Shown here: in pieces, positions 53,686 to 61,967 of the stretch
Layout: the number at the start of each line of letters is the position of its first letter
Position numbering within the stretch: position 1 is the stretch's first letter
From: an uncultured Prochlorococcus sp.
GTDB taxonomy: Bacteria; Cyanobacteriota; Cyanobacteriia; PCC-6307; Cyanobiaceae
Assembly (NCBI GenBank): GCA_913048245.1
Contig: CAJWWR010000004.1
Location: 1 to 61,967 of the forward strand
DNA: 61,967 nucleotides
Direction: 5' to 3'
The notes under the pieces: generated by a model
What the model was told of the DNA's origin: nothing
What the model saw: only the letters and a program-made list of their open reading frames with translations
Databases searched by the model: none
Made by a program: the position numbers and the translations under genes

Positions 53686-53934
53686 ATGAACAAAAATTCA
53701 AAGAGTAATAAACTTACTTATTTTGACAAAAAGAATGTAGATCTTCCTGTATTTCTAAATGATACTTCTGATCAATCAGAAATGCAGTCTTTATATGGAA
53801 CCAATGTTGTCAGAGTTCCATTTGGAAAAAGGTTATCCAAAAAGAAAAGGCCTGAAAAAAATCAAAATATTGCTACTTTAATACTCCCCTTGCATTCTAT
53901 ACATAATCCTACTCCTCCTCCTTTTGTAGCTTAA
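53686..53934 (+). CDS. Small Prochlorococcus-type hypothetical protein
   Basis: 82 residues, ATG start. Hydrophilic and basic; the middle reads QSLYGTNVVRVPFGKRLSKKKRPEKNQ, and the C-terminus is proline-rich (NPTPPPFVA). No membrane segment or known domain. An intergenic stretch of 133 bp with an 18-bp palindrome precedes it. The stop overlaps the convergent sqdX stop by 4 bp. Function unknown. Confidence 0.6.
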   Translation: MNKNSKSNKLTYFDKKNVDLPVFLNDTSDQSEMQSLYGTNVVRVPFGKRLSKKKRPEKNQNIATLILPLHSIHNPTPPPFVA

Positions 53935-55064
53935 TCGCAATTTTTTAAAGTTTTAATATAGAAGTCCTTCAACTGCAGAGTAGCTTGATTCCATCCCCAT
54001 TTTTCCGCTTCTTCTCTAGCGGCTAATCTCATTTTTTCTTTTTTATCGTTGTTAAATAAAATAGTCTTTGTTGCATTTATTAGGCTTTCCTGTCCATTAT
54101 CATTATCGTCTGGATTGTATAAACAACCATTAATTCCATCATTAATTATGTCAGGAATTCCTCCTTTATTTGCACCTATAACAGGACATCCTGCAGCCAT
54201 TGCTTCTAGTAAAACTAAGCCCAAGGTTTCAGTACTAGATGGAAATAAAAAAATGTCGCCAGATGCATAAGCACTTGCTAATTCGTCTCCTCCTAAATAC
54301 CCAACAAAATTAGTTTTTGTATTTTCAAAGATCTTTTCTAGTTGGTTTCTATAAGGTCCATCTCCAACTAATGCAAGACAGGCATCCGGAATGGCCTCTA
54401 GGACAGGTTTAATTCTCTCGATTTGTTTTTCAGCAGATAATCTTCCAACGTAAATTAATAAAGATCCTTTGTCCTCATTTTCTCCTAATAATCTTTTTCT
54501 CATTTCTAAGTTTCTAAATTCAGGCTTAAAATTATCGGTATCTACTCCTCTTTGCCAAAGTGCTGTCCTTCTTATGCCTTTTTTTTCTAACTCATTGACC
54601 ATTGCGGTTGATGTACATAAATTTAATAAAGCTTGGTTATGTGCTGCTTTTAATAACTCCCATAATAGAGGTTCTAGCATACCCATTCCATAGTGTTCTA
54701 AATATTTTGGTAAGTGTGTATGATAACTTGCGATCAGTGGGATATTATTAGTTTTTGCTAACCATATTCCTCCCAAGCCTAATACGGCTGGGTTAACAAC
54801 ATGTATTAAGTCTGGTTTAAAATCATCTAAAGCATCTGATACTGCTGGTCCAGGGAGGCCTAATTTAAGCTCAGGGTATAGAGGGAGAGGCATTGCTGCT
54901 ACGCCTACAACTTTTGATCCTTTATGATTCTCAGGACAGCCTTCTGGACAGAAAACAATTACCTCATCACCATTCTTTATGAGGTATTCAATTGTTTTGG
55001 TTAATCTAGTAACTATGCCATCAACTTTAGGTAGAAAAGTTTCAGTAAAAAATGCAATTTTCAC
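53931..55064 (-). CDS. sqdX: Sulfolipid synthase, UDP-sulfoquinovose:DAG sulfoquinovosyltransferase
   Basis: GT4 glycosyltransferase that joins sulfoquinovose to diacylglycerol, the last step of SQDG synthesis. 377 residues. The N-terminus IAFFTETFLPKVDGIVTRL is typical of SqdX and related GT4 enzymes; IASYHTHLPKYL, YVGRLSAEKQIERI and the late ETLGLVLLEAMAAGCPVIG carry the donor site. The 22-bp gap to sqdB upstream makes the specific role convincing. Sulfolipids replace phospholipids in phosphate-poor ocean cyanobacteria. Confidence 0.92.
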   Translation of the reverse strand: MKIAFFTETFLPKVDGIVTRLTKTIEYLIKNGDEVIVFCPEGCPENHKGSKVVGVAAMPLPLYPELKLGLPGPAVSDALDDFKPDLIHVVNPAVLGLGGIWLAKTNNIPLIASYHTHLPKYLEHYGMGMLEPLLWELLKAAHNQALLNLCTSTAMVNELEKKGIRRTALWQRGVDTDNFKPEFRNLEMRKRLLGENEDKGSLLIYVGRLSAEKQIERIKPVLEAIPDACLALVGDGPYRNQLEKIFENTKTNFVGYLGGDELASAYASGDIFLFPSSTETLGLVLLEAMAAGCPVIGANKGGIPDIINDGINGCLYNPDDNDNGQESLINATKTILFNNDKKEKMRLAAREEAEKWGWNQATLQLKDFYIKTLKNCD

Positions 55065-55086
55065 GTGTTTTTGAATTTCGAATCTT

Positions 55087-56280
55087 TTATTTTGATTTTA
55101 TAGCTTCTTCTTGTTTTTTTGTCCAAGCCGAGATGCAAGGAATTCTTTTTTTATCACACCTATTGGAATATTTTTTCGCTACGGTCAGAACTTCTTCTAA
55201 TAATCCATTATCTAATGTCGTAGGGTTCAAACCTAGTTCGAGAAAACATCTATTGTCTACTATCAAATCATTCTCAACTGCTTCATTTCTTGGATTTGGT
55301 AGATAATTTATCTTAGCGCCAGTAAGAGATGCAACTTTTTTTGCTAATTCGCCAACCTGATGACTTTCTGTCATCTGATTAAATATTTTGACTCGTTCCC
55401 CAGGTTTTGGTGGATTTTCTAGAGCTAACTGCACACATCTAACAGAATCTTTGATATGAATAAAGGCTCTCGTTTGGCCCCCAGTTCCATGAACTGTCAG
55501 TGGATAACCTATTGCGGCTTGCATTAAAAATCTGTTTAAGACTGTCCCATAATCTCCATCGTAATCAAATCTATTTGTTAATCTAGGATCTCTTAAAGTT
55601 GCTTCTGTATTTGTTCCCCATACTATTCCTTGATGTAAATCTGTAATCCTAACCAAGTCATTTTTGTTGTAATAAAGAAAAAGTAATTGATCTAAAGTCT
55701 TAGTCATGTGATAAACACTTCCAGGACTTGCAGGGTGAAGAATTTCTTCTTCAAATCTAGTCCCATCAGGCTGAGGAACTTCAACTTTTAAATAACCCTC
55801 AGGTATTGTCGCTCCTCTATGTGATCCATAGCCATATACACCCATCGTTCCAAGGTGAACGATATGAATATCTAAGTTACTTTCGACTATTGCAGCAAGT
55901 AAATTATGAGTCCCATTAACGTTGTTATCAACAGTATATCTCTTAGTATAGCTGGATTTCATAGAGTAAGGCGCGGCCCTTTGCTCTGCAAAGTGAATAA
56001 CTGAATCAGGTTTTTCATCTATAAGCAAATCCAATAATTTTTGATATTGCTTGGAAATATCCAGATTTATGAATCTCATTGGTTTTCCACCAATTTCTTC
56101 CCATGCATGAATCCTTTCATTAATAGAAGAAATAGGTGTTAGAGATTCCACCTCAAGATCTATATCTATTTTTCGTCGACTTAAATTATCGACGATGATA
56201 ACTTCATGATTTTGTTCTGCTAGATTAACCGCGCAAGGCCAACCGCAAAAACCATCTCCGCCTAGGACAATTACTTTCAC
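55087..56280 (-). CDS. sqdB: UDP-sulfoquinovose synthase
   Basis: NAD-dependent short-chain dehydrogenase-type enzyme that makes UDP-sulfoquinovose from UDP-glucose and sulfite. 397 residues. NAD loop GGDGFCGW (7-14); catalytic threonine T145, tyrosine Y190 and lysine K194 (YHMTK). LHQGIVWGTNTE and GTGGQTRAFIHIKDSV are characteristic. It leads the sqdB-sqdX pair. A 12-bp palindrome and a longer inverted repeat lie in the 174-bp upstream gap. Confidence 0.96.
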   Translation of the reverse strand: MKVIVLGGDGFCGWPCAVNLAEQNHEVIIVDNLSRRKIDIDLEVESLTPISSINERIHAWEEIGGKPMRFINLDISKQYQKLLDLLIDEKPDSVIHFAEQRAAPYSMKSSYTKRYTVDNNVNGTHNLLAAIVESNLDIHIVHLGTMGVYGYGSHRGATIPEGYLKVEVPQPDGTRFEEEILHPASPGSVYHMTKTLDQLLFLYYNKNDLVRITDLHQGIVWGTNTEATLRDPRLTNRFDYDGDYGTVLNRFLMQAAIGYPLTVHGTGGQTRAFIHIKDSVRCVQLALENPPKPGERVKIFNQMTESHQVGELAKKVASLTGAKINYLPNPRNEAVENDLIVDNRCFLELGLNPTTLDNGLLEEVLTVAKKYSNRCDKKRIPCISAWTKKQEEAIKSK

Positions 56281-56297
56281 TCAAAACTCCAGATTAA

Positions 56298-56309
56298 TTG
56301 ATTAATCAA
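56298..56309. promoter_or_regulatory. Palindrome upstream of sqdB
   Basis: Perfect 12-bp palindrome TTGATTAATCAA, 18-29 bp before the sqdB start codon. The position would suit an operator or a leader element. In DNA this AT-rich it may be chance, and it matches no site I can name. Confidence 0.25.
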
Positions 56310-56357
56310 CTATTTATTAAATTACTACAGTGAGCTCTCAAATTGTAAGTAAATATT

Positions 56358-56381
56358 GAAAAAAGTTTCAAAACTTTTTTC
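56358..56381 (-). terminator. Inverted repeat between thiG and sqdB, likely terminator
   Basis: Perfect 11-bp arms GAAAAAAGTTT / AAACTTTTTTC around a 2-nt centre, in the 174-bp gap downstream of thiG and upstream of sqdB. On the minus strand the second arm supplies a U-run, as in a factor-independent terminator for the rpmI-rplT-TPR-thiG run. The symmetry means it could act in both directions or be a binding site instead. Confidence 0.4.
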
Positions 56382-56454
56382 TTATTGCAAAAAATTTATT
56401 AATTTCTCAATAATTTTTTGGAAATTTGACAATATAAATTGATTTTTTTATCAA

Positions 56455-57249
56455 TTATTGTGAGACATTGTTTAATGGTGAACTTGGATTGGCAATATTT
56501 TTTCTTTTAATTCTTCCTGCTAAAAAAGCATCTCTGCCTCCTAGAACACCATGCATTAATGCTTTAGCCATTTGAACAGGATTTTTTGCTAGAGCAATGG
56601 CACTATTAATTAATACTCCATGTGCCCCTAATTCCATGGCTTGTGATGCTTCACTTGGAACTCCTATGCCAGCATCAACAATTACTGGTACTTTGGAGTT
56701 TTCTATTATGATAGATATATTGGAGGCATTTAAAAGTCCTTGGCCTGATCCAATTGGAGATCCTAAAGGCATGACTGTTGCACAACCAATTTCTTCAAGC
56801 CTTTTTGCTAATAAAGGATCTGCATTTATATATGGCAAAACAGTAAAACCCTTATTTATTAAAGTTTCTGCGGCCTTCAATGTTTCTAGAGGATCAGGCA
56901 ACAGATATTTCGTGTCTGGGATAACTTCTAACTTGACAAAAGTATTATCTTCTTGACCTGATAATTTTGCTAATTCTCTCCCAAGCAAGGCAATTCTAAT
57001 AGCTTCATCTGCATTTGTGCATCCAGCTGTGTTGGGTAACATCCAATACTTTTTCCAATCTATTGCCTCAATTAAATTTTCATTGTTTTTATCTAGATTA
57101 ATTCTTCTTATGGCAACAGTTACTATTTCACATTTAGAGTTCTCTAAACTTGCTTTCATTAATAATGAAGATGTATATTTCCCAGTCCCAACCATCAACC
57201 TACTATGGAAACTTTTGCCCCCAATTAAAAGCATATCTTCATTACTCAT
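56455..57249 (-). CDS. thiG: Thiazole synthase
   Basis: Builds the thiazole phosphate of thiamine from DXP, dehydroglycine and ThiS-thiocarboxylate. 264 residues, TIM barrel. Schiff-base lysine K106 in FVKLEVIPD; phosphate-site stretches [15 protein letters not shown] and [19 protein letters not shown]. It is a stand-alone ThiG, with no fused ThiO glycine oxidase domain as in several larger cyanobacteria. Its start codon side abuts the TPR gene stop with no spacer. No TPP riboswitch is seen near it. Confidence 0.96.
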   Translation of the reverse strand: MSNEDMLLIGGKSFHSRLMVGTGKYTSSLLMKASLENSKCEIVTVAIRRINLDKNNENLIEAIDWKKYWMLPNTAGCTNADEAIRIALLGRELAKLSGQEDNTFVKLEVIPDTKYLLPDPLETLKAAETLINKGFTVLPYINADPLLAKRLEEIGCATVMPLGSPIGSGQGLLNASNISIIIENSKVPVIVDAGIGVPSEASQAMELGAHGVLINSAIALAKNPVQMAKALMHGVLGGRDAFLAGRIKRKNIANPSSPLNNVSQ

Positions 57250-57807
57250 TTAAAATCCTCTATTTTGTTTTTCCGTAAAAGGTTGGTAGTTAATACGTTT
57301 TTCTAATTCCTTTGTTTTTTTTATAGCAGTTTTATTTTTAGGGTCAATTGATAAAACCTTTTTGTAAATTTCATAGGCTTCATTATATTCTAATAAATTT
57401 TGTCTTGCTGAAGCAAGATTATTTAGAGCAATAATGTAATTTGGCTGAGCCTCAATTGCATCTTTATAATATCTAGTAGCTTTTTTGAAATCTTTTTGAG
57501 CAGCATATGAAAACCCTAATGCATTGGCGATAATGGCCTTTGCTTCATCTGGCTCATTTTTAGAATATTCAATAGCTTTTAAAAGAGTTTCTATTGCTTG
57601 TGGATATAATCTTTTTTTAATTTGAATAGATCCAAATTCATATAGTTCTGACGCTGTATTTAAAGCATCAATTCCTTTTTGCTCAAATTTTATTAGGTTC
57701 ATTTCTTCACTCCTTGTTTTAAGGAATTGACGAAAAACAAAAGTAGCTATTATTACTAGTAAAAAAAACAGGATAAGCAAATATGACTGAAAAGAAGAAA
57801 CTTCCAT
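57250..57807 (-). CDS. TPR-repeat membrane-anchored protein
   Basis: 185 residues. N-terminal hydrophobic anchor at about residues 8-27, then three tetratricopeptide-like repeats between about residues 46 and 165 (AIETLLKAIEYSKN, AIIANALGFSYAAQKDFKKATRYYKDAIEAQPNYIIALNNLASARQNL, AYEIYKKVLSIDPKN). Probably a protein-protein interaction scaffold. Located between rplT and thiG on the same strand; no specific role can be given. Confidence 0.88.
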   Translation of the reverse strand: MEVSSFQSYLLILFFLLVIIATFVFRQFLKTRSEEMNLIKFEQKGIDALNTASELYEFGSIQIKKRLYPQAIETLLKAIEYSKNEPDEAKAIIANALGFSYAAQKDFKKATRYYKDAIEAQPNYIIALNNLASARQNLLEYNEAYEIYKKVLSIDPKNKTAIKKTKELEKRINYQPFTEKQNRGF

Positions 57808-57850
57808 AGACTTATAGAAAGTATTGAAACTTAATAGTAATAACTATAGG

Positions 57851-58198
57851 TTACTTAATAGCGGTTGTAACAATTTCTTCAAAGCACTTTGGCTCATTAA
57901 TAGCCAGTTGAGCAAGCATTTTTCTGTTTATTTTAATTTCAGCACTTTTTAGACTATTAATTAATTTGCTGTAATTAGTCCCATTCATTCTTGCTGAAGC
58001 ATTTATTCTTGCTATCCATAATCGTCTGAAATCTCTTTTTCTTCTTCTTCTATCACGGTAAGCATTGCAAAGAGCTTTCATTACTCTTTGATTAGCTGTT
58101 CTGAAAAGATTTTTGTTGCCTCCTCTAAATCCTTTTGCAAGATTTAAGATTTTATTTCTTCTTTTTCTTGCAACGTTTCCTCTTTTAACTCGGGCCAT
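57851..58198 (-). CDS. rplT: 50S ribosomal protein L20
   Basis: 115 residues of the L20 family: basic N-terminal extension ([40 protein letters not shown]) needed for early 50S assembly, and the globular C-terminus with [22 protein letters not shown]. 25 bp downstream of rpmI. In many bacteria L20 represses its own operon; no such structure could be judged here. Confidence 0.97.
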   Translation of the reverse strand: MARVKRGNVARKRRNKILNLAKGFRGGNKNLFRTANQRVMKALCNAYRDRRRRKRDFRRLWIARINASARMNGTNYSKLINSLKSAEIKINRKMLAQLAINEPKCFEEIVTTAIK

Positions 58199-58223
58199 GA
58201 TGAATTACCTAAATAATAAAAAT

Positions 58224-58421
58224 TTATGCATAAGGAATCATTAATCTTACATTATCAGCGTCTCTTTCATCAACTACTGCTTTTGTAGACAAATGCCTTT
58301 TAAGTTTTGAGCTTTTATGGTCTAGAAGGTGATTATGAAAAGCTCGTCTTCTCATGAATTTACCCGTAGCTGTTGCTTTAAATCTTTTCGCTGCTGATTT
58401 ACGTGTCTTAAGTTTTGACAT
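58224..58421 (-). CDS. rpmI: 50S ribosomal protein L35
   Basis: 65 residues, [21 protein letters not shown] onward, with [16 protein letters not shown]. The ATG at 58421 is chosen because L35 proteins begin MxKxKTRKSA; a longer in-frame start at 58445 would add eight non-conserved residues. Pairs with rplT as usual, but infC is not beside it. Confidence 0.97.
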
Positions 58422-58524
58422 TAAAAGGATATTATCATTAGTCATAATAATCTAAACCTTTACATGCATTGTCGCAAACATATTGTGAGAATTTAAAGGT
58501 TAATCATTTAGAAATTGTTGCATT

Positions 58525-60060
58525 ATGAATTTTTCATTTAAAATTTTGCTGATATTTTTTAGCTGCTTTATTTTAGCGCCAGTACCTAAGTTTTTTAAAT
58601 CATTTATTAATGATGCTCATTCTGTTGAGTTAAATCTTAATAGAGAGCTAATGCAGGGCAATATTCTTATAGGGCTCAAACAATATATAGGAGGAGACAT
58701 TCATGATGTCGATGATCAACAGGCTTTAATTTTTAGTAATGAAGATTATTTTCTCAAACTTGAATCATCTAATGGAGTTTCCCACGAATCTAATGAAATA
58801 AAGATTATTTGGAGACGGATCATGTTGGATCAACCTCTAATTATTAAAAGATTTGTAGTTGGTCCGTTTGCAAGTTATGAATCTGCATTTCAACAGTCAA
58901 CCATTCTTGAAGAACAAGGCTATGAAACTCAAATAGCTTTTCCTGATAATTGGGAAGTATGGTTACCTTATAGGAGTGATTTAACTAACCATAATGATTT
59001 TCAACTGCAGGAAATTAACAATGATTTTGAATTGGTTCCTTTTTTAGAAACTGAATTTTTTTCTAAGAGACTTGAAGGAGCAATTTCTATTAATTCAGAG
59101 GAAGACATTAAGATAAATAATAAGAACTATGGTAAAAATTTTTATTTAGTTAAAGACTCTTATGGCACTTGGACCTTAGTCCAGAAATTAAGTTTTGACG
59201 ACTATTTAAGAGGTATTTTACCTCATGAAATTGGAAGTAATTCTCCTTTAGAGGCGCTTAAATCTCAGGCAGTGATTGCAAGAACATGGGCTTTATATAA
59301 TTCTCGTAGATTTGAAATTGACGGTTATCACTTGTGTATAACGACTCAATGCCAAGTCTATAAACCTACAGCCAATCCAGCTCAGAATATTATTCGAGCA
59401 ATAGCCGAAACCTCAAATATGGTATTGACTTATCAAGATAAACCAGTAAATGCTTTTTATCATGCTTCTAATGGAGGTATTTCAGCGACAGCAAGTGAAT
59501 CTTGGCAAATGGAAGATCATCCTTATTTTCAAACAGCTTTTGATTGGAATGGTGATTCTCAAAGTTCTCTGAGCATTATTTTGGGCGAGGATTTTCATTT
59601 AAAAGAATTTTTTGAAATCGATAGCAATAATTTTTTTGGCAACTACCACTATCTTTTTAGATGGGAAAAAGTAATTTCTAATGATCAAATAAAAGAAATA
59701 CTTTTGAATCTGAAATTAATTTCTACTGATACATTTATTGCGAATTTAGAAATTTTAGAAAGAGGAGTCAGTGGGAGAGTTACAGAGTTTAAAATATTGC
59801 TTAATAACCCAGTCGAGGAAATAATTTTGTTAAAGGATGATATCCGAAAAACGCTCAATTTTTTACCAAGTAATTTGTTTATAATTGATAAAAAAGATGA
59901 TGATTTTTGGGAATTTAAAGGTGGAGGCTTTGGCCATGGTGTAGGTTTATCTCAATCTGGAGCAATTGAAATGGCTAAATCTGGCTTTTCTTTCGAAAGA
60001 ATATTAAATCACTATTATCCAGGTACGAATCTTATGAAAATTGAGGATTTGAAATATTAA
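58525..60060 (+). CDS. SpoIID/LytB domain protein, exported
   Basis: 511 residues. N-terminal signal-like segment (FKILLIFFSCFILAPVPKFF). A middle part resembling an SPOR-like fold (VVGPFASYESAFQQSTILEEQGYETQIAF) at about residues 110-145. Then the SpoIID domain: LSFDDYLRGILPHEIGS, EALKSQAVIARTWAL, FYHASNGGISATASESW and the late GGGFGHGVGLSQSGAIEMA. Related proteins cleave peptidoglycan glycan strands lacking stem peptides. The role in cyanobacterial wall turnover is inferred. Confidence 0.9.
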   Translation: MNFSFKILLIFFSCFILAPVPKFFKSFINDAHSVELNLNRELMQGNILIGLKQYIGGDIHDVDDQQALIFSNEDYFLKLESSNGVSHESNEIKIIWRRIMLDQPLIIKRFVVGPFASYESAFQQSTILEEQGYETQIAFPDNWEVWLPYRSDLTNHNDFQLQEINNDFELVPFLETEFFSKRLEGAISINSEEDIKINNKNYGKNFYLVKDSYGTWTLVQKLSFDDYLRGILPHEIGSNSPLEALKSQAVIARTWALYNSRRFEIDGYHLCITTQCQVYKPTANPAQNIIRAIAETSNMVLTYQDKPVNAFYHASNGGISATASESWQMEDHPYFQTAFDWNGDSQSSLSIILGEDFHLKEFFEIDSNNFFGNYHYLFRWEKVISNDQIKEILLNLKLISTDTFIANLEILERGVSGRVTEFKILLNNPVEEIILLKDDIRKTLNFLPSNLFIIDKKDDDFWEFKGGGFGHGVGLSQSGAIEMAKSGFSFERILNHYYPGTNLMKIEDLKY

Positions 60061-60064
60061 TTTC

Positions 60065-61396
60065 ATGAAACAAAGTCAATTGGAATTTAATAATAAAAAC
60101 AAAAGTTTTCATAAATACAGAAGGCTTAAGGCTTTTTTCTTCTGTATTTCCTCACTACTGCTAGGATCAATTCCCCATGTTTTGATTAACAAATATTCAA
60201 AAGTTTTAATTCTGATATTTACTTTTTGTGTTTTCACCTACGGTGTTTTATTGATTTTTAAGAATTTTAAACGAGAAACTATAGATAATAAGTTTTTTAC
60301 CAAAACTCCAGATAGTCAAAAACCCACTATTGATATTTTAGTGTCCGCTAGAGATGAGCAAAATGTTGTCAGTAGGTTAATTCAGATGTTATTCGAACTT
60401 GATTATCCCCATGAGAAATTAAATATTTATATTATAGATGATGGAAGCCAAGATAATACAAATCAAATATTGCAAAAACTGGCTAAAAAATATGAGAAGT
60501 TGAAAATTATTAGTCGCTCAATAGATGCCGGTGGTGGTAAATCAGGTGCTCTTAATCATGCATTGCAATTCACTTCTGGTGAATGGATTTTTATTCTAGA
60601 TGCTGATGCGCAACTAAAAAAAGACACTTTGAATAGGCTTATTTCATACGCCCTTAATGAGTCTTTATATGTGGTGCAATTAAGGAAATCAGTTTTAAAT
60701 CCCCAGAAGAATTTTCTTACTGCTTGTCAATCTATAGAAATGACTATGGATGCGGTTTTTCAATATGGAAGACTTACTTCTTCTGGAGTATCTGAATTGA
60801 GAGGTAATGGACAATTAATTAAAAAAGATCTCTTATTAAATTGCGGCTCATTTAACGAAGATACTGTTACTGATGATTTAGATTTAAGTGTGAGATTACT
60901 TCTTTTGAAATCCAAAATAGGAATATTATGGGACCCTCCAGTAATGGAGGAAGCTGTTGAAAACTTATCAGGATTATTCTCACAAAGGCAAAGATGGGCG
61001 GAAGGAGGATTGCAGAGATTTTTTGATTATGGAGGTCACCTGATTTTTGGTGATATTGGACTAACTAAAAAATTAGACCTTACTTATTTCTTTATTTTGC
61101 AGTACTGTTTACCACTTATTTCAATAATTGACATTACATCTAGCCTAATTTTTAAAAGTCTTCCTGTTTATTGGCCTGTTTCAATATCCGCTTTTACTGT
61201 ATCCGCCTTAGCTGCTTGGTTTGGAAGTGCAACTAGAAATGAAGGGCCAAATATTCCTAAACCAAATATTTTGAGAATTTTCGCATTTATGATTTATTTG
61301 TCTCACTGGTTTATCGTGATACCCTTAGTGACAATCAAGATGTCAATATTCCCAAAGAAAATTTTATGGAAAAAAACTTTGCATAAAGGTTTGTAG
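60065..61396 (+). CDS. Membrane-bound family 2 glycosyltransferase
   Basis: 443 residues. Two N-terminal membrane segments, a GT-A catalytic domain (DILVSARDEQNVVSRLI, IIDDGSQDNTN, ILDADAQLK, TDDLDLSVRL), the QRQRWAEGG motif typical of processive or membrane-linked GT2 enzymes, and C-terminal membrane helices. 4 bp after the SpoIID-like gene, so the two probably share a transcript and may both act on the envelope. Product unknown. Confidence 0.9.
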   Translation: MKQSQLEFNNKNKSFHKYRRLKAFFFCISSLLLGSIPHVLINKYSKVLILIFTFCVFTYGVLLIFKNFKRETIDNKFFTKTPDSQKPTIDILVSARDEQNVVSRLIQMLFELDYPHEKLNIYIIDDGSQDNTNQILQKLAKKYEKLKIISRSIDAGGGKSGALNHALQFTSGEWIFILDADAQLKKDTLNRLISYALNESLYVVQLRKSVLNPQKNFLTACQSIEMTMDAVFQYGRLTSSGVSELRGNGQLIKKDLLLNCGSFNEDTVTDDLDLSVRLLLLKSKIGILWDPPVMEEAVENLSGLFSQRQRWAEGGLQRFFDYGGHLIFGDIGLTKKLDLTYFFILQYCLPLISIIDITSSLIFKSLPVYWPVSISAFTVSALAAWFGSATRNEGPNIPKPNILRIFAFMIYLSHWFIVIPLVTIKMSIFPKKILWKKTLHKGL

Positions 61397-61967
61397 TTAT
61401 TCATTTGTCTCTATAATCTCTCCGTTAAAAAACTGTGCAAGATTTTTGGAACTATTTATGTCATTGGATGAGGGAGTTTCATTATTAATTTTTGTTAGAT
61501 CAGATTTACCTATAGGCTTTTTTTTGTCAATTTTTTTCTCTTTAAGATTGCTATTTTTGTGAGATCTATAGTTTGCTTGAGGCTTGTTTTCGCTGGAGAA
61601 CTTTACATTCATATTGTCACCAAAGATTTTTTTTACGGCGTTTTCAATAATTACTTTTCTACTTTTAATCATATTTTCCCAATTAGGTGATAAGGAAATC
61701 TCAACTATATTGTTTTTTACGCTTAAAAGGTTTGCTTGTTGGGATAGAAGCATCCTGGTGGATGGCAATTCTAATTTTGATAAAATCATTGACCACTGTT
61801 CTTTTAACTGTATAAAGTCTTCATCATTATTACTGTCTCTATTTTTCAATAAATTATCATTTTCTTCTTTAATATCATTTTTCAATAAATTATCATTTTC
61901 TTCTTTAATATCATTTTTCAATAAATTATCATTTTCTTCTTTAATATCATTTTTCAATAAATTATCA
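61397..61967 (-). CDS. dnaX: DNA polymerase III gamma/tau subunit, C-terminal part (5' end outside window)
   Basis: The frame stays open to the window edge, so the ATPase domains lie beyond base 61967. The visible part ends with a domain that I recognise from cyanobacterial tau proteins: LKEQWSMILSKLELPSTRMLLSQQANLLSV and SPNWENMIKSRKVIIENAVKKIFGD. A basic, probably disordered tail and a short hydrophobic end follow. Upstream is a 12-residue repeat NDIKEENDNLLK present at least three times. The TTG at 61957 is inside the repeat and is not the real start. Confidence 0.85.
   Translation of the reverse strand, partial: DNLLKNDIKEENDNLLKNDIKEENDNLLKNDIKEENDNLLKNRDSNNDEDFIQLKEQWSMILSKLELPSTRMLLSQQANLLSVKNNIVEISLSPNWENMIKSRKVIIENAVKKIFGDNMNVKFSSENKPQANYRSHKNSNLKEKKIDKKKPIGKSDLTKINNETPSSNDINSSKNLAQFFNGEIIETNE
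61842..61967 (-). repeat. 36-bp in-frame tandem repeat in dnaX, 3.5 copies to the window edge
   Basis: Identical 36-bp units start at 61842, 61878 and 61914, with a fourth unit beginning at 61950 and cut by the window end. Each encodes the 12 residues NDIKEENDNLLK (register chosen by me) in the linker ahead of the tau C-terminal domain. Perfect identity between units points to recent expansion. Confidence 0.95.

Noticed and set aside
57808-57850. TPP riboswitch associated with the thiG run
   Set aside because: The gap is too short and thiG is not the first gene of its run; no THI-box-like sequence was noticed.

Overview
The window is a gene-dense, strongly AT-rich stretch of a marine picocyanobacterial chromosome. 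It is most likely a high-light Prochlorococcus. The basis is the low G+C with A/T-ending codons, spacers mostly under 200 bp, sulfolipid genes (sqdB, sqdX), a phytol kinase-like protein, an acyl-lipid desaturase, a cyanobacterial-type chorismate lyase, and several small proteins that I associate with picocyanobacteria. The exact strain cannot be fixed by reading alone. I see no insertion sequence, integrase, prophage, CRISPR array, rRNA operon or toxin-antitoxin pair. This is core genome, not an island.

Layout. 1-9 kb: the 3' part of uvrA, a sucrose-phosphate synthase-type glycosyltransferase, then mraY with two small genes, argG, rpsF and aroE. 9-19.6 kb: dnaK, a DadA/ThiO-like FAD oxidoreductase, purU, a ClC channel, acnB, DAHP synthase, a phytol kinase-like gene and a sigma-70 factor. 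19.8-35 kb: ppk, an MFS transporter and cobA, then a long leftward run: pabC-pabB-queC-queE-pyrG-aspS-gcvT-speB-speE-mazG. Many of its junctions are overlaps or have no spacer. 34.9-42.7 kb: tRNA-Val(UAC), an atypical IscA/HesB-like gene, valS, a DedA/TVP38-like membrane protein, ligA, a SprT-like protein and hypotheticals. 42.7-48.1 kb (leftward): chorismate lyase, mnmG, dnaB, rplI and a delta-9 desaturase. 48.2-53.6 kb (rightward): an HTH-like protein, a methionine gamma-lyase-like PLP enzyme, gcvH and gcvP. 53.7-62 kb: sqdX, sqdB, thiG, a TPR protein, rplT, rpmI, a SpoIID-like protein, a GT2 glycosyltransferase, and the 3' end of dnaX carrying an in-frame 36-bp tandem repeat.

How the genes connect. 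DAHP synthase, aroE, pabB/pabC and chorismate lyase belong to shikimate/chorismate metabolism. gcvT, gcvH and gcvP are three glycine-cleavage genes at two sites. PurU and PabB/PabC add to one-carbon and folate metabolism. queC and queE are two steps of 7-deazaguanine synthesis. speB and speE form a polyamine module. sqdB and sqdX form the complete sulfolipid head-group pathway. The separate thiG needs a dehydroglycine source, and the FAD oxidoreductase at 10.9-12.0 kb is a plausible one.

The points most worth a second look are the chorismate lyase reading frame with no canonical start, in frame just behind the mnmG stop; the dnaX tandem repeat; the IscA-like protein missing one of its three cluster cysteines; the PLP lyase overlapping gcvH; and the convergent overlap at the 3' end of the sucrose-phosphate synthase gene. 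I found no clear evidence of a wholly new multi-gene system.
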